In this document: piece by piece, positions 15,307 to 24,078 of the stretch
Position numbering within the stretch: position 1 is the stretch's first letter
Layout of the letters: every line of letters begins with the position of its first letter
Source of the DNA: Candidatus Poribacteria bacterium
GTDB taxonomy: Bacteria; Poribacteria; WGA-4E; WGA-3G
Direction: 5' to 3'
Assembly (NCBI GenBank): GCA_022822085.1
Contig: JAJECK010000127.1
Location: forward strand, 1-64,000
Length of the DNA stretch: 64,000 nt
Made by a program: the position numbers and the translations under genes
Notes under the pieces: model-generated
The model's database searches: none
Seen by the model: the letters and a program-made list of their open reading frames with translations, nothing else
Told to the model about the DNA's origin: nothing

Positions 15307-17447
15307 ATGAAAAAACTATACTTTCTGATATTTTTATCATTTCTCGGATTTCATCTATCTTCATTAAATATCTTAGCACAGAATTGCACACAATTAAGTT
15401 TGCCTGACAATGCTTTCGCGCGTTTATGTATACCATCAGGCTACGGAGGAGCAGAAGATTTAGATTTTTCTCCTGATGGTCAAACGTTAGCGAGCCTAAT
15501 TTATAGAACAGGTCCAGCAAGCATCGTTTTATGGGACATTAAAAATAAAGTAGAAAAATTAACAATTAATTTTGGAAGTTATAACGACGGATATGGAATC
15601 TCAATTAGATTCTCACCTGACGGTAAGACGTTTGTTTGCGGTGATAAGTTGTATGATGCTTCAACTGGAGAACCAAAATTATTACTTTTAGATGGCGAGG
15701 GGTATAGAGATTATGTCATCTATTCTCCAGACGGTAAAACTTTAGCTGGGGCAGGTGCAAAAGGAATTCGTTTTGGAATGCAACTATAGAAGAACCTACA
15801 GAAGATGCGTCTCCTGTAGGTGATACACCTATTAATGTCCTGCCTACAGACACATCAACTATAGAAGCACCTAAAGCAGGTCCTACATCAGTTCCCTTCG
15901 CCACCTCATCTACTACAGTGCCTGGGATTCGTGGATTGAGTTATTCTCCTAATGGGAAAGAATTAGCGATTGCTTGTGATCTGGGTGTTTGGATATACGA
16001 CGTAGAATTAAACAGTGAAAAAGCATTACTGACACGAGAAATGGACGGTCATAAAGGACCAGTTTATTCAGCAGTATATTCTCCTGATGGAAATACTTTA
16101 GCAAGCACTGGATGGGATGGTATCCGCTTATGGGATGCCAGAACGAAAAAACATAAGATTATTCTTGATGATTATGGAGCTGTTTCACTAACATTTTCTT
16201 CAAAAAAAAATATATTGGTATCTACAAATAGAAACGCTGAAATACATTTTTGGGATGCTATAAATGGTGAATATAAATGGACTTTACTAGGGCATGAAGA
16301 CAACATACTGTCTTCCACATTTTCACCAGATGGCAAAACTATTGTGAGTTCATCTTCAGATCGAACAATTTTATTATGGGATTTTACATCCTATCCAATT
16401 GTCAGCATTTCACCAGACTCGGTTACATCTTTAACTGTCGGAGAAGAATTAGCATTTGATGTCAAAATTACGAACGGTAAAAATATGTCGACTTACCAAG
16501 CAACAATAGAATTTGATCCTGACGCACTTGAATATGTAGAAACAAAATACAGTGATTATTTATCTGGCGGCGTTCCCGTTCAACCCATTGCAAATCAACG
16601 TTCAGGGACAGTTAAACTTGCATCACTTTCTTTATCTGGTACTGAAACTGGTGGCGATGGAACACTTGCAACTATCAAATTTAAAGTGAACGCCATTAAA
16701 ACTTCAAAATTGGGTTTACGAGATGTTATCCTGTCTGACCCTGAAGGCAAGAAATCTTATGCTTGGATTGAAGGTGCAGAAATACTGAAAACCATTATTA
16801 CAGAGGATGGTGAAAGTATCATCTGCTCAACTGTTATCAGTGAAGATGTAAATAAGGACTGTGTTGTGAATATCCAAGATTTAGTGCTTGTTGCCACTAA
16901 TTTTGGAAAGGGCGGTGGAAATGCATCGGATGTGAATGGCGATGGAAGGGTTGATATCATAGACCTTGTGTTAGTTGCTGGAGCTTTTGGTAGTGCTGCA
17001 GATGCACCGTCACTCTATGGAAATGCACAGCAGGTGCTCTCTGCATTCAACGTACAAGAATGGCTGCAAGAGGCACAGAAAGTCAACTTAACAGATCCTA
17101 CTTTCCAACGTGGTATAGCGAATCTTCACAATCTTTTAGCATCGTTGATACCTGAAAAGACAATGTTGCTTGCTAACTATCCAAACCCGTTTAACCCAGA
17201 AACGTGGATACCGTATCAGTTAGCAAAGCCTGCCAATGTCACCATTTCTATCTATTCTGCGGGTGGGATGTTGGTTCGGACACTTGCATTGGGTAATCAG
17301 TCTGAGGGTCTCTATCAAAGTCGTGCCCGTGCGGCATATTGGGATGGAAAAAATGAAAGCGGTGAGTCTGTTGCAAGTGGAGTCTATTTCTATACGTTAA
17401 CCGCTGGCGAATTTTCTGCAACACGGAGAATGTTAATTTTGAAGTAG
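15307..17447 (+). CDS. Exported WD40/cohesin/dockerin protein, frameshifted
   Basis: A signal peptide (MKKLYFLIFLSFLGFHLSS...) is followed by WD40-type blades with repeated FSPDGKT and WD signatures up to about 16390. Then come a cohesin-like beta domain (about 16400-16790), a dockerin pair with calcium loops (DVNKDCVVNIQDL and DVNGDGRVDIIDL, 16840-16990), and the C-terminal NYPNPFNPETWIPY ... YWDGKN ... GVYFYTL sorting-type domain. The frame is lost at 15771-15774. Reading the upstream frame gives a stop at 15789, whereas shifting by one restores FWNATIEEPTEDASP and continues to 17447. The run TTTT needs one more T. The gene may be a pseudogene, phase-variable, or a sequencing error. Confidence 0.8.
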
Positions 17448-17462
17448 AGAATTGTTCAAGTG

Positions 17463-17486
17463 TGGCGAGGCACAGAGACCTCGCCG
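17463..17486. repeat. GGCGAGG/CCTCGCC hairpin between convergent genes
   Basis: GGCGAGG and CCTCGCC form a 7-bp stem with an 8-base loop in the 55-base gap between two convergent genes. It matches the core palindrome of the family A and B elements. It may serve as a bidirectional transcription stop. Confidence 0.45.
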
Positions 17487-17502
17487 GACAACGATAGTAG
17501 AT

Positions 17503-18504
17503 TTACCGCGCACCCGTCACACCGACAGCCTTGCGAACCTTTCTCATAATTGGTACGGCGATAGCGCGCGCTTTTTCAGCTCCATTCTCAAGCACTTTGT
17601 CCAATTCTTTCCTATCTTCCATCAGTGCGTTGTACTGATTACGTTGGGCAGAGAAGGTCGTCTCTAACAACTCATAGAGTTCGTTTTTCATATCGCCATA
17701 CGCGAGTCCACCGTCAATATATAGTTGTCGTTTTGCATCAATTGCATCCCTATCTGCAAAATGACGATAGATGGCAAAGACATTACATGCATCAGGATCC
17801 TTCGGTTCTTCTGGACGTTTGGAATCTGTTACGATCCGCATCACCTGCTTTCGGACTTGGTTTGCTGGGGCAAAAATCGGTATGACGTTGTTATAACTTT
17901 TGCTCATTTTTCTGCCATCAAGTCCGGTGATTGTCATTACCTCTTTCCGAATAACTGCTTCTGGCACAACCAACACTTCACGGTAATTGTTATTAAACAT
18001 CATAGCGACATCACGCGTGATTTCAAGGTGTTGTTGTTGGTCAAGTCCTACGGGAACGACATGGGATCCGTATAGCAGTATATCCGCCGCCATCAGAACG
18101 GGATACGTATATAAGCCTGTGTTGATGCCTTTGTCCTCTTCGCGCCCCGCAGCCACATTGTCCTCTACAATGGTTTTGTATGCATGTGCCCGGTTAAGCA
18201 ATCCTTTTGAAGTAAAGCAGGCTAACACCCACGCCAACTCAAACACCTCTGGTATATCGGATTGCCGGTAGAAGATAACATCATCTGGATTCAACCCTAA
18301 CGCCAACCATGTCGCTGTAACTTGATATGTCAATTCCTCCAACTCTTTCTTGTTCTTTACAGTAGTGAGTGCGTGGTAATCTGCGATGAAATAGAGTGCT
18401 TGATAGTCTTCTGCCAGTTCAAGGGCAGGTTTGATCATACCGAGATAGTTGCCGATATGCGGTTGTCCTGTCGGTTTTATTCCTGTAAGAGCGATCTGTT
18501 TCAA
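17503..18504 (-). CDS. trpS: Tryptophan--tRNA ligase
   Basis: This class I aminoacyl-tRNA synthetase charges tRNA-Trp. The HIGH-type motif PTGQPHIGNYLG lies at residues 11-22 and the KMSKS loop, GRKMSKSYNN, near residue 200. The dimer and tryptophan-pocket segments (FIADYHALT, VGLDQQQHLEITRD) are typical, and the length of 333 residues is normal. The start is TTG, preceded by AGGAG. A perfect consensus promoter lies 30 bases further upstream. Confidence 0.96.
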   Translation of the reverse strand: MKQIALTGIKPTGQPHIGNYLGMIKPALELAEDYQALYFIADYHALTTVKNKKELEELTYQVTATWLALGLNPDDVIFYRQSDIPEVFELAWVLACFTSKGLLNRAHAYKTIVEDNVAAGREEDKGINTGLYTYPVLMAADILLYGSHVVPVGLDQQQHLEITRDVAMMFNNNYREVLVVPEAVIRKEVMTITGLDGRKMSKSYNNVIPIFAPANQVRKQVMRIVTDSKRPEEPKDPDACNVFAIYRHFADRDAIDAKRQLYIDGGLAYGDMKNELYELLETTFSAQRNQYNALMEDRKELDKVLENGAEKARAIAVPIMRKVRKAVGVTGAR

Positions 18505-18533
18505 TTCTGTTCTCCTGTTTTTATTCTAATGTT

Positions 18534-18562
18534 ATTATAACCTGTGAAGGCCATGATGTCAA
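18534..18562 (-). promoter_or_regulatory. Consensus promoter of trpS
   Basis: On the minus strand, TTGACA (18557-18562) and TATAAT (18534-18539) are 17 bases apart. Both hexamers match consensus exactly. Confidence 0.85.
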
Positions 18563-19425
18563 ACCGACCTTCGCACAATCACCTTATCACCGGATTTTAA
18601 TCCTAAATGTGCTTCTGCATTTCCTAAATTGATTGCAATTTCTAACAACCCAAAACTACCGATAATTGCCAACGGTTTTCCTGCCTCAGATTCAGCATAA
18701 GTGCCATTCAATTTCTTAAGACTTGTCCTACCCGCTTTTATCTCAAATTGGGAAGATATAGTGTGTTTATCAAGTTCTCCAACAGTCCCTTCATTCGATT
18801 CAGATGATAACAAAAAATCAATAAGCACCTTTTCAGTGATATTCGTAATTAAATTGCCAAAACTGTCAACATTGATAATTTGTCCTGTTAGTGTGTCATG
18901 TGTGGTGTGAATCGCGGGGAAAGGGAATCGGATGAGATTTCGGATTGGCGTTCCGATATCTGCAAGTGAAACACCGAGTGATAAATGTGCAGCAATAGGC
19001 GCGAAAATATCTCTGCCGTGGAAAGTATTGCAAACTCTCGGTAGAATGTAGGTTGGATTTTCAATAATTACCGCCTCTGATGTGCCATCTTCTTCACTTT
19101 CCAAGTGCTGAAGTAGATAACTTAGCACACCATTATTAGGACAAACAAAAAAGCCATCCTCCGTTTTGCAAACCATTGCTTGTCTATCACTGCCGACACC
19201 AGGATCTACAATGATAACATGTATCGTTCCTTTTGGAAAAAAGCGATATGCTGAGTTAATTGTGAAGGCAGCCTCGTGGATATTCTGTGGGGAGACTGCA
19301 TGTGTGATGTCAACAATCTGCACATTGGGATTTATGTTTAGGATAACCCCTTTCATCACACCGACGTACACATCGCTTGTGCCAAAATCAGTTGTTAATG
19401 TGATGAAAGGAGATGGAATGTTCAT
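18559..19425 (-). CDS. SAM hydroxide adenosyltransferase (DUF62 family)
   Basis: The family hydrolyses S-adenosylmethionine to adenosine and methionine. It is related to the SAM-dependent fluorinase and chlorinase. Diagnostic segments are ITLTTDFGTSDVYVGVMKG at the N-terminus, VDPGVGSDRQAM, PNNGVLSYLL, FHGRDIFAPIAAHLSLG and NVDSFGNLITNI. The length of 288 residues is normal. I see no halide-pocket evidence for a halogenase. It starts 28 bases after the stop of the upstream sugar isomerase-like gene, so the two probably form an operon. Confidence 0.88.
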   Translation of the reverse strand: MNIPSPFITLTTDFGTSDVYVGVMKGVILNINPNVQIVDITHAVSPQNIHEAAFTINSAYRFFPKGTIHVIIVDPGVGSDRQAMVCKTEDGFFVCPNNGVLSYLLQHLESEEDGTSEAVIIENPTYILPRVCNTFHGRDIFAPIAAHLSLGVSLADIGTPIRNLIRFPFPAIHTTHDTLTGQIINVDSFGNLITNITEKVLIDFLLSSESNEGTVGELDKHTISSQFEIKAGRTSLKKLNGTYAESEAGKPLAIIGSFGLLEIAINLGNAEAHLGLKSGDKVIVRRSV

Positions 19426-19453
19426 TATTTGAAGGACTCAGGGCCAGTAGAAA

Positions 19454-20254
19454 TTACAGATTTTCCTGCATCCAAGCGAAACTTTTTCGTTGACCGGTGC
19501 CATCGTTTTCTCTGCCTTCATACTCACAGCACCAGACACCGTCATAACCCGCATCCCGCAAACAACTGACAGCTTTCGCCAGATCAATCTCACCTTCACC
19601 GAGTGCTTCGCCACGATAATCTCCGCGTGAACCTGTCCCATCTTTCAGGTGCGTGTGTAGTGTCCATGGAGCGATGATTTCATAGTATCTGCCGACTGTC
19701 TCTAAGTCATGACCTGCCCAACGGTAATTCATCGTGTCCATATTTGCACCGACATGTTTAGAACCTACACGTTCAAATAGTTCTACCTGCAAATCGCCAT
19801 CGTTGGTAACTAACCCGTGGTTGTCTACCGCCAAGTAAACATCATCCCTTTCGGCAAATTCAAGGCATCGCTTTAGGCATCCTGCCATTGCTTCCACCCA
19901 ACGACTTTCTGGTACAGAATCTTTCATAGACCCGCCTTCAGTTCGGAGAACTGATGTGCCAACACGTTTTGCCAGTCCAGCAATGTGTTCCATTCGGTCA
20001 ACTTGTGCCTTAATAGTGTCCTCATCTAACACAACAAAGTCGTTCCCTGCTCCGAGTGCTGAGACCTGCAATCCATAAGATTCAACCTGTTCTCTAACAG
20101 ATTCCGCACTCTTTTCTGGGTCATCCGTGTCTGATTTCCACACATCCCCGATAGAGAGCTCAACATATTTGAATCCTGTTTCGCTCGTAAATTTAAGGAA
20201 ATCGTCAAGTGAACTGCCTGCATAGTTATAATGAATTAATCCGAGTTTTGACAT
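19454..20254 (-). CDS. Sugar phosphate isomerase/epimerase-like TIM barrel
   Basis: A xylose-isomerase/AP-endonuclease-2-fold protein of 266 residues. Metal-site segments expected for the fold are visible: YVELSIGD, AVDNHGLV, VGANMDTMNYRW, THLKDGTGSRGDY, ALGEGEIDLAKAV and WCCEYEGRE. The HLKDG and GEG(E)ID motifs are common in sugar isomerases/epimerases such as those acting on inositol or ketohexose derivatives. The substrate is not determinable. The ATG at 20254 follows GGAAGGA, whereas the longer frame to 20290 lacks such a site. Confidence 0.82.
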   Translation of the reverse strand: MSKLGLIHYNYAGSSLDDFLKFTSETGFKYVELSIGDVWKSDTDDPEKSAESVREQVESYGLQVSALGAGNDFVVLDEDTIKAQVDRMEHIAGLAKRVGTSVLRTEGGSMKDSVPESRWVEAMAGCLKRCLEFAERDDVYLAVDNHGLVTNDGDLQVELFERVGSKHVGANMDTMNYRWAGHDLETVGRYYEIIAPWTLHTHLKDGTGSRGDYRGEALGEGEIDLAKAVSCLRDAGYDGVWCCEYEGRENDGTGQRKSFAWMQENL

Positions 20255-20308
20255 TACAGTATTCGTTCCTTCCAAAAAGAATTCTTGCATGTATTTTTGT
20301 ACTATGCT

Positions 20309-20338
20309 ATAATACCTTTATAGAGGGACTGTTGTCAA
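20309..20338 (-). promoter_or_regulatory. Promoter of the isomerase/SAM transferase operon
   Basis: Minus-strand TTGACA (20333-20338) and TATTAT (20309-20314) are 18 bases apart, placing transcription start about 48 bases before the ATG at 20254. Confidence 0.65.
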
Positions 20339-20346
20339 GCAGTTTT

Positions 20347-20375
20347 TTAATACTTCCTACATAAATCGGTATAAT
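20347..20375 (+). promoter_or_regulatory. Likely leaderless promoter of mqnE
   Basis: A perfect TATAAT (20370-20375) ends five bases before the mqnE ATG, with a weak TTAATA (20347-20352) at 17-base spacing. There is no ribosome-binding site. The transcript should start at or next to the start codon. Confidence 0.6.
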
Positions 20376-20380
20376 AAATA

Positions 20381-21547
20381 ATGGCGAAATTCAAACCAAT
20401 TACAGACTCAAAATTATATAGTATCTACGAAAAAGTCAAATCCGAAGAACGTCTCTCTTTTGAAGAAGGAGTTACACTTTACGAAAGCCCTGACATTACT
20501 GGGGTTGGATTCATAGCGAACTTTGTTCGTGAACGCTTAAATGGAAACGTCGCATACTACAATATCAACCAACATATAGATTATTCAAATGTATGCATAC
20601 TCCATGCGCGCTGCCATTTCTGTGCTTTTGCACGAAAGAATATGCAGACTGAAGGTGCCTGGGAGATGAGTGTTGACGAATTTTTGGATAAGGCGATGTA
20701 TTCTGTTCAGCACGGATGTACTGAAATACACAGTGTCGGTGGATTACACCCGAAACTCCCATTTGACTACTATCTACAGATGATTCGTGGTCTCAAAGAA
20801 CGCATGCCTAATGTCCACCTTAAGTTCTTTACTGCGGTTGAGATTCATCATTTTTCACGTATCTTTAAGATGTCTATAGAGGATGTGTTGGTGCAGCTGC
20901 GTGAAGCAGGTTTAGATTCACTTCCTGGAGGTGGTGCGGAGATATTTGCAGAGGAGACACGCGAGAAAATCTGTCCTGGGAAATTGAGCGCAGAAGGTTG
21001 GCTTGAAGTCCACGGTATTGCCCATAGCCTCGGTATCCCTACAAATGCTACGATGTTATATGGACACCTTGAAACAAATGAGGACAGAGTTGACCATCTG
21101 ATAAGATTACGGGAACAGCAGGATAAATCTGGCGGGTTCGTGACGTTTATTCCACTTGCATTTCACCCAGCGAACACGCGTATGGCTTATCTTCCGTCAA
21201 CATCGGGGTTGACGGATCTGCGGAACATCGCTGTTTCACGATTGATGTTGGACAATATGCCACATATAAAAGTCTATTGGATTATGACCGGGTTGAAAAC
21301 GGCACAAGTGGCACTCAGTTTTGGTTCTGACGACATCGATGGGACGGTGACAGAAGAAAAGATTACACACATGGCGGGTGCAGATACGCCGGAAGCTGTT
21401 TCAGTAGGGACGCTCACACGGCTCATTGAAGAGGCGGGTTATGTCCCAGTGGAACGCGATACGTTGTATAATGAGATAATCCGAGAGGGAAATCAGTGGC
21501 ACAGAAAAGCTGCACATCTCAATATGGGCTTGCAAGCTGCGCCCTGA
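20381..21547 (+). CDS. mqnE: Aminodeoxyfutalosine synthase (radical SAM)
   Basis: This radical SAM enzyme catalyses the second step of the futalosine route to menaquinone, joining the MqnA product with SAM-derived adenosyl. HSVGGLHPKLPFDYYLQMIR, KFFTAVEIHHFSR, DSLPGGGAEIFAEETR and FIPLAFHPANTRM are typical of MqnE/MqnC-type proteins, and the next gene is mqnA. The cluster cysteines read C-x5-C-x2-C (CILHARCHFC) rather than the canonical C-x3-C-x2-C, which is worth checking. It has 388 residues. The start lies directly behind a -10 box without a ribosome-binding site. Confidence 0.88.
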   Translation: MAKFKPITDSKLYSIYEKVKSEERLSFEEGVTLYESPDITGVGFIANFVRERLNGNVAYYNINQHIDYSNVCILHARCHFCAFARKNMQTEGAWEMSVDEFLDKAMYSVQHGCTEIHSVGGLHPKLPFDYYLQMIRGLKERMPNVHLKFFTAVEIHHFSRIFKMSIEDVLVQLREAGLDSLPGGGAEIFAEETREKICPGKLSAEGWLEVHGIAHSLGIPTNATMLYGHLETNEDRVDHLIRLREQQDKSGGFVTFIPLAFHPANTRMAYLPSTSGLTDLRNIAVSRLMLDNMPHIKVYWIMTGLKTAQVALSFGSDDIDGTVTEEKITHMAGADTPEAVSVGTLTRLIEEAGYVPVERDTLYNEIIREGNQWHRKAAHLNMGLQAAP

Positions 21548-22353
21548 AAGTAGGCGCAGTATCGTTTCTGAACACTAAGCCGCTCATTTATCCACTCTTG
21601 AATGGACAACTACAGACTGATGAAATTTCATTAAGCGTTAAGGTGCCGAGTCGTTTGGCAATCCAATTAGATAATAGCGAATTAGATATCGGTCTAATTC
21701 CGATTATTGAATACTTTCGTGCTAATGCTGTAGGTGCAGGTTACCGTATTCTTCCTAACATAGCAATTGGTTCACGCGGTAGTGTTTTAAGTATCCAACT
21801 GTTCAGTCGTGTGCCAATTCAAGATATTCAGCAAATTGCTTTAGATACAAGTTCACGTTCATCTGTAGTGCTGTTAAAAATCTTACTTGCCGAAAAATAT
21901 CGTATTAGACCAATGTTTAGGTCTTGTGATCCATCAATTGAGCTTACATTGACAGGGACGGATGCGGTGTTGCTTATCGGAGATGCTGCTCTCAAAAACC
22001 TTGGTGCGACTGAATATAGTGTTGATTTGGGTGCAGAATGGCATGCGTTAACGGGGTTACCTTTTGTCTATGCTTGTTGGGTTGCGAGGAAAGATGTTGA
22101 CCTTGGGCATGTACCGGAGCTGCTTTTAGAGGCAAAAGAACTTGGCATAAAACAGATTCCTGAAATTGCTCAGATTGAAGCAAAAAAACTCGGTTTCCCC
22201 GAACCCCTCTGCAGGGACTACCTGCAAAATCACATCAACTATGACTTAGACCAGCCGGCAATTGCGGGGCTTAAACTCTATCAAAAACTTGCTGTAAAAC
22301 ATAAACTTGTTGAATCTGAAAAAAACTTGTCCCTGAATATCGTAGAATTATAA
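21496..22353 (+). CDS. mqnA: Chorismate dehydratase
   Basis: MqnA converts chorismate to 3-enolpyruvylbenzoate, the entry step of the futalosine menaquinone pathway. KVGAVSFLNTKPLIYPL is the family N-terminus. IDIGLIP-like (LDIGLIPIIEYF), LDTSSRSSVVLLKILL and DLGAEWHALTGLPFVYACW follow in the expected order for this periplasmic-binding-protein-like fold. A GTG at 21496, after GAGAGGG, overlaps mqnE by 52 bases. The core similarity begins 16 residues later, so the exact start is uncertain. The two genes form a translationally coupled pair. Confidence 0.88.
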   Translation: MAQKSCTSQYGLASCALKVGAVSFLNTKPLIYPLLNGQLQTDEISLSVKVPSRLAIQLDNSELDIGLIPIIEYFRANAVGAGYRILPNIAIGSRGSVLSIQLFSRVPIQDIQQIALDTSSRSSVVLLKILLAEKYRIRPMFRSCDPSIELTLTGTDAVLLIGDAALKNLGATEYSVDLGAEWHALTGLPFVYACWVARKDVDLGHVPELLLEAKELGIKQIPEIAQIEAKKLGFPEPLCRDYLQNHINYDLDQPAIAGLKLYQKLAVKHKLVESEKNLSLNIVEL

Positions 22354-22412
22354 CGTTAGTTCAGTATAAACAATTCTTGGTAGGACGAACTTTTAGTTTG
22401 CGGACACGAATG

Positions 22413-22546
22413 CACAAACTAAATGAAGATTAAGTTATTAATTCGGTCCTTTCCTATTCACATGAGGTGGGTGTCCCACCTGCTGGCGAGGTTTCCTAAC
22501 CTCGCCACAGGACCGAAATTATTTTTTAATCTTCATAAAGTTTGCG
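22413..22546. mobile_element. Palindromic element, family B copy 1
   Basis: The left arm CACAAACTAAATGAAGATTAA and right arm TTAATCTTCATAAAGTTTG bound about 134 bases. The interior has the GCGAGGTT-TCCT-AACCTCGC hairpin and CGGTCC/GGACCG. Very similar text recurs at 26707-26838 and 36193-36320, and a right half is found at 26373-26440. Confidence 0.7.
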
Positions 22547-22622
22547 CTACATAAAAACTATAAAAACGTAAACAGAGTAAAAGAATACTTATCAATAGAT
22601 ACAGGACAAAATAGGTTGAAAA

Positions 22623-23132
22623 ATGAACTCCGATGAAGCAACTACCACTGCTGACGACTTTACACAACAGTTTGAAGATTTTCTCAAAAGTTCTGGCCTT
22701 CGTTTAACACAGAAGCGTATGGATGTTTTGAACCAGGTCTTTGCCTACCCCGGACACTTCCAAACTGAAGACCTTTTGGTGCAGATGCGTCAAAACGGGT
22801 ATAATGTTTCGCGTCCGACCATCTACCGAACCTTACCGTTGCTTGTAAGGAGTGGGTTACTTACAGAATTTATTGATGCTCAGAAAAACACACGCTATGA
22901 GAGCATTCATTCCCTTAAAGAACATGCCCACCTTATCTGCCTCCGATGCGGTCAGATTGTTGAATTCAAAGAACCTCAGATCGATGCATTGCAAAAAGCG
23001 GTTTGTGAAGCTCACCAATTTAAGCCAGTCCGCTTCCGGAATGAGATAATCGGACACTGTTTTGAATGTCAGGCAGAATTAGAGGCAACTGCTTCAACAG
23101 AAACAGAATCATCAGACGTTACCAATTCTTAA
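22623..23132 (+). CDS. Fur-family transcriptional regulator
   Basis: A metal-sensing repressor of the Fur/Zur/PerR family, 169 residues. The winged-helix part reads RLTQKRMDVLNQVF and SRPTIYRTLPLLVRSGLL (recognition helix). EHAHLICLRCG carries the regulatory histidines and the first structural zinc pair, Cys106 and Cys109. The second pair, Cys146 and Cys149, is in HCFECQAE. Both CxxC pairs intact suggest a Fur or PerR type with a structural zinc, but the sensed metal cannot be decided. It is flanked by repeats and has no adjacent metal-transport gene. Confidence 0.9.
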   Translation: MNSDEATTTADDFTQQFEDFLKSSGLRLTQKRMDVLNQVFAYPGHFQTEDLLVQMRQNGYNVSRPTIYRTLPLLVRSGLLTEFIDAQKNTRYESIHSLKEHAHLICLRCGQIVEFKEPQIDALQKAVCEAHQFKPVRFRNEIIGHCFECQAELEATASTETESSDVTNS

Positions 23133-23222
23133 GATTACCCCAAGCCGTCAGGACCCCTTTTGAATTCACCAGGGTTATTTAGTTTTCAATATTTTCAATG
23201 ATATTTTGCTATTACGTTAATG

Positions 23223-23487
23223 TTATACCATTTCTAATAATTATAGTCTCTTTAATGTCCCATCAACTTCCAGTTTGTGTGGTCCTTCAAGACCTGCTTT
23301 AACAACTCTTCATAGGATAAACATTTATAGAAATGGTATCATACCATTTCTATTTAAGAAACTGTCATAAAGGAAACCTCCTTAAAGTCCCACTGATAAG
23401 GGGGATTTAGGGGGTTCTTCCAATTAGCAATGATTTTGGAAGTTCTTCCAATTAGCAATGTAACATCATTATTTAGAAATGGTATAA
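23223..23487. mobile_element. Tandem pair of small elements with 13-15-bp inverted ends
   Basis: The ends are perfect 15-bp inverted repeats: TTATACCATTTCTAA (23223-23237) and TTAGAAATGGTATAA (23473-23487). In the middle (23327-23353) a perfect palindrome, ATAGAAATGGTAT-C-ATACCATTTCTAT, looks like the right end of one element abutting the left end of another. The second unit contains a near-direct duplication of TTCCAATTAGCAATG. No coding capacity is seen. Confidence 0.7.
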
Positions 23488-23545
23488 CCTATCATCCGTA
23501 GGACAAATTTGTTGATTAAAACTACGGATGATGTTAGCATTTTTC

Positions 23546-23574
23546 TTGACTTTTGCCTCTTGAGGTGTTATAAT
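23546..23574 (+). promoter_or_regulatory. Promoter of the T-box/ilvBN transcript
   Basis: TTGACT (23546-23551) and TATAAT (23569-23574) are separated by 17 bases, placing the start near 23581 and giving a leader of about 500 nucleotides before ilvB. Confidence 0.8.
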
Positions 23575-23654
23575 TACTACGGTATATAGAGGTGAATTCA
23601 AAACATCTATTAGAAATACAATAACGGTGTAAATCAAAAACTGAATATATAATG

Positions 23655-24020
23655 TAAATGCGTTGAAGGGGAGGAGTAGGTCCTCTGGGCTTGTAAGAGA
23701 AGGTGACTCATAGGCTGAAAGGTTACCTCAAGTTCCTAAGACTGAAGGTCGCCCTGGAGCAGCTAACCTGAACATTCTGTAGGAGCGATTTCCCAGTCGT
23801 GATACAGCAGTAGGGTTAGTCGGTGTGATGTCCGTTATCGCATCCCAAAGAGTGCTTTTCCTCGTTTGTGGTCGTTCAAAAAATCATATTTCCATAGTGA
23901 ACGAGGGAAGGAATTGGAGTGGTACCACGGTAAGGTCGGTTTCGGTAATATAAGCAAACCGAAACGTGCTATTAAAGCCGCATCCTTCTCGTCTCCAAAG
24001 TTGGAACGAGAAGGTTTTTT
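23655..24020 (+). promoter_or_regulatory. T-box riboswitch leader of ilvB
   Basis: A long leader carries T-box landmarks in order: an AGTA-type specifier-loop strand (GGAGGAGTAGG, near 23670), AGAGA...GGCTGAAAG typical of stem I (about 23697-23722), CCGTTATCGC of stem II (near 23831), and the T-box core TGGTACCACGG (23920-23930) in the antiterminator. An intrinsic terminator follows. T-boxes bind uncharged tRNA through the specifier codon and the NCCA end, letting transcription continue when the amino acid is scarce. The specifier loop reads GAACATTCTG; an Ile ATT codon (23774-23776) is a candidate, not proven. T-boxes are mainly known from Firmicutes and some other phyla. Confidence 0.85.
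23984..24020 (+). terminator. Intrinsic terminator of the T-box leader
   Basis: CCTTCTCGT (23984-23992) pairs with ACGAGAAGG (24006-24014) and is followed by six Ts. The upstream ACGAGGGAAGG (23901-23911) can compete for the left arm, forming the alternative antiterminator. Confidence 0.85.
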
Positions 24021-24078
24021 ACTTTCAATAACTTACGGCACAAAAAATGTGTCTACTACCGTCTATGAGGAAATTGGC

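Noticed and set aside
18559-19425. SAM-dependent halogenase
   Set aside because: The sequence fits the hydroxide adenosyltransferase majority, and no halide-site evidence was seen.
23866-24078. Upstream extension of ilvB by 71 codons
   Set aside because: This stretch is the T-box antiterminator and terminator. The protein similarity starts at MELSGAQILVDGL.
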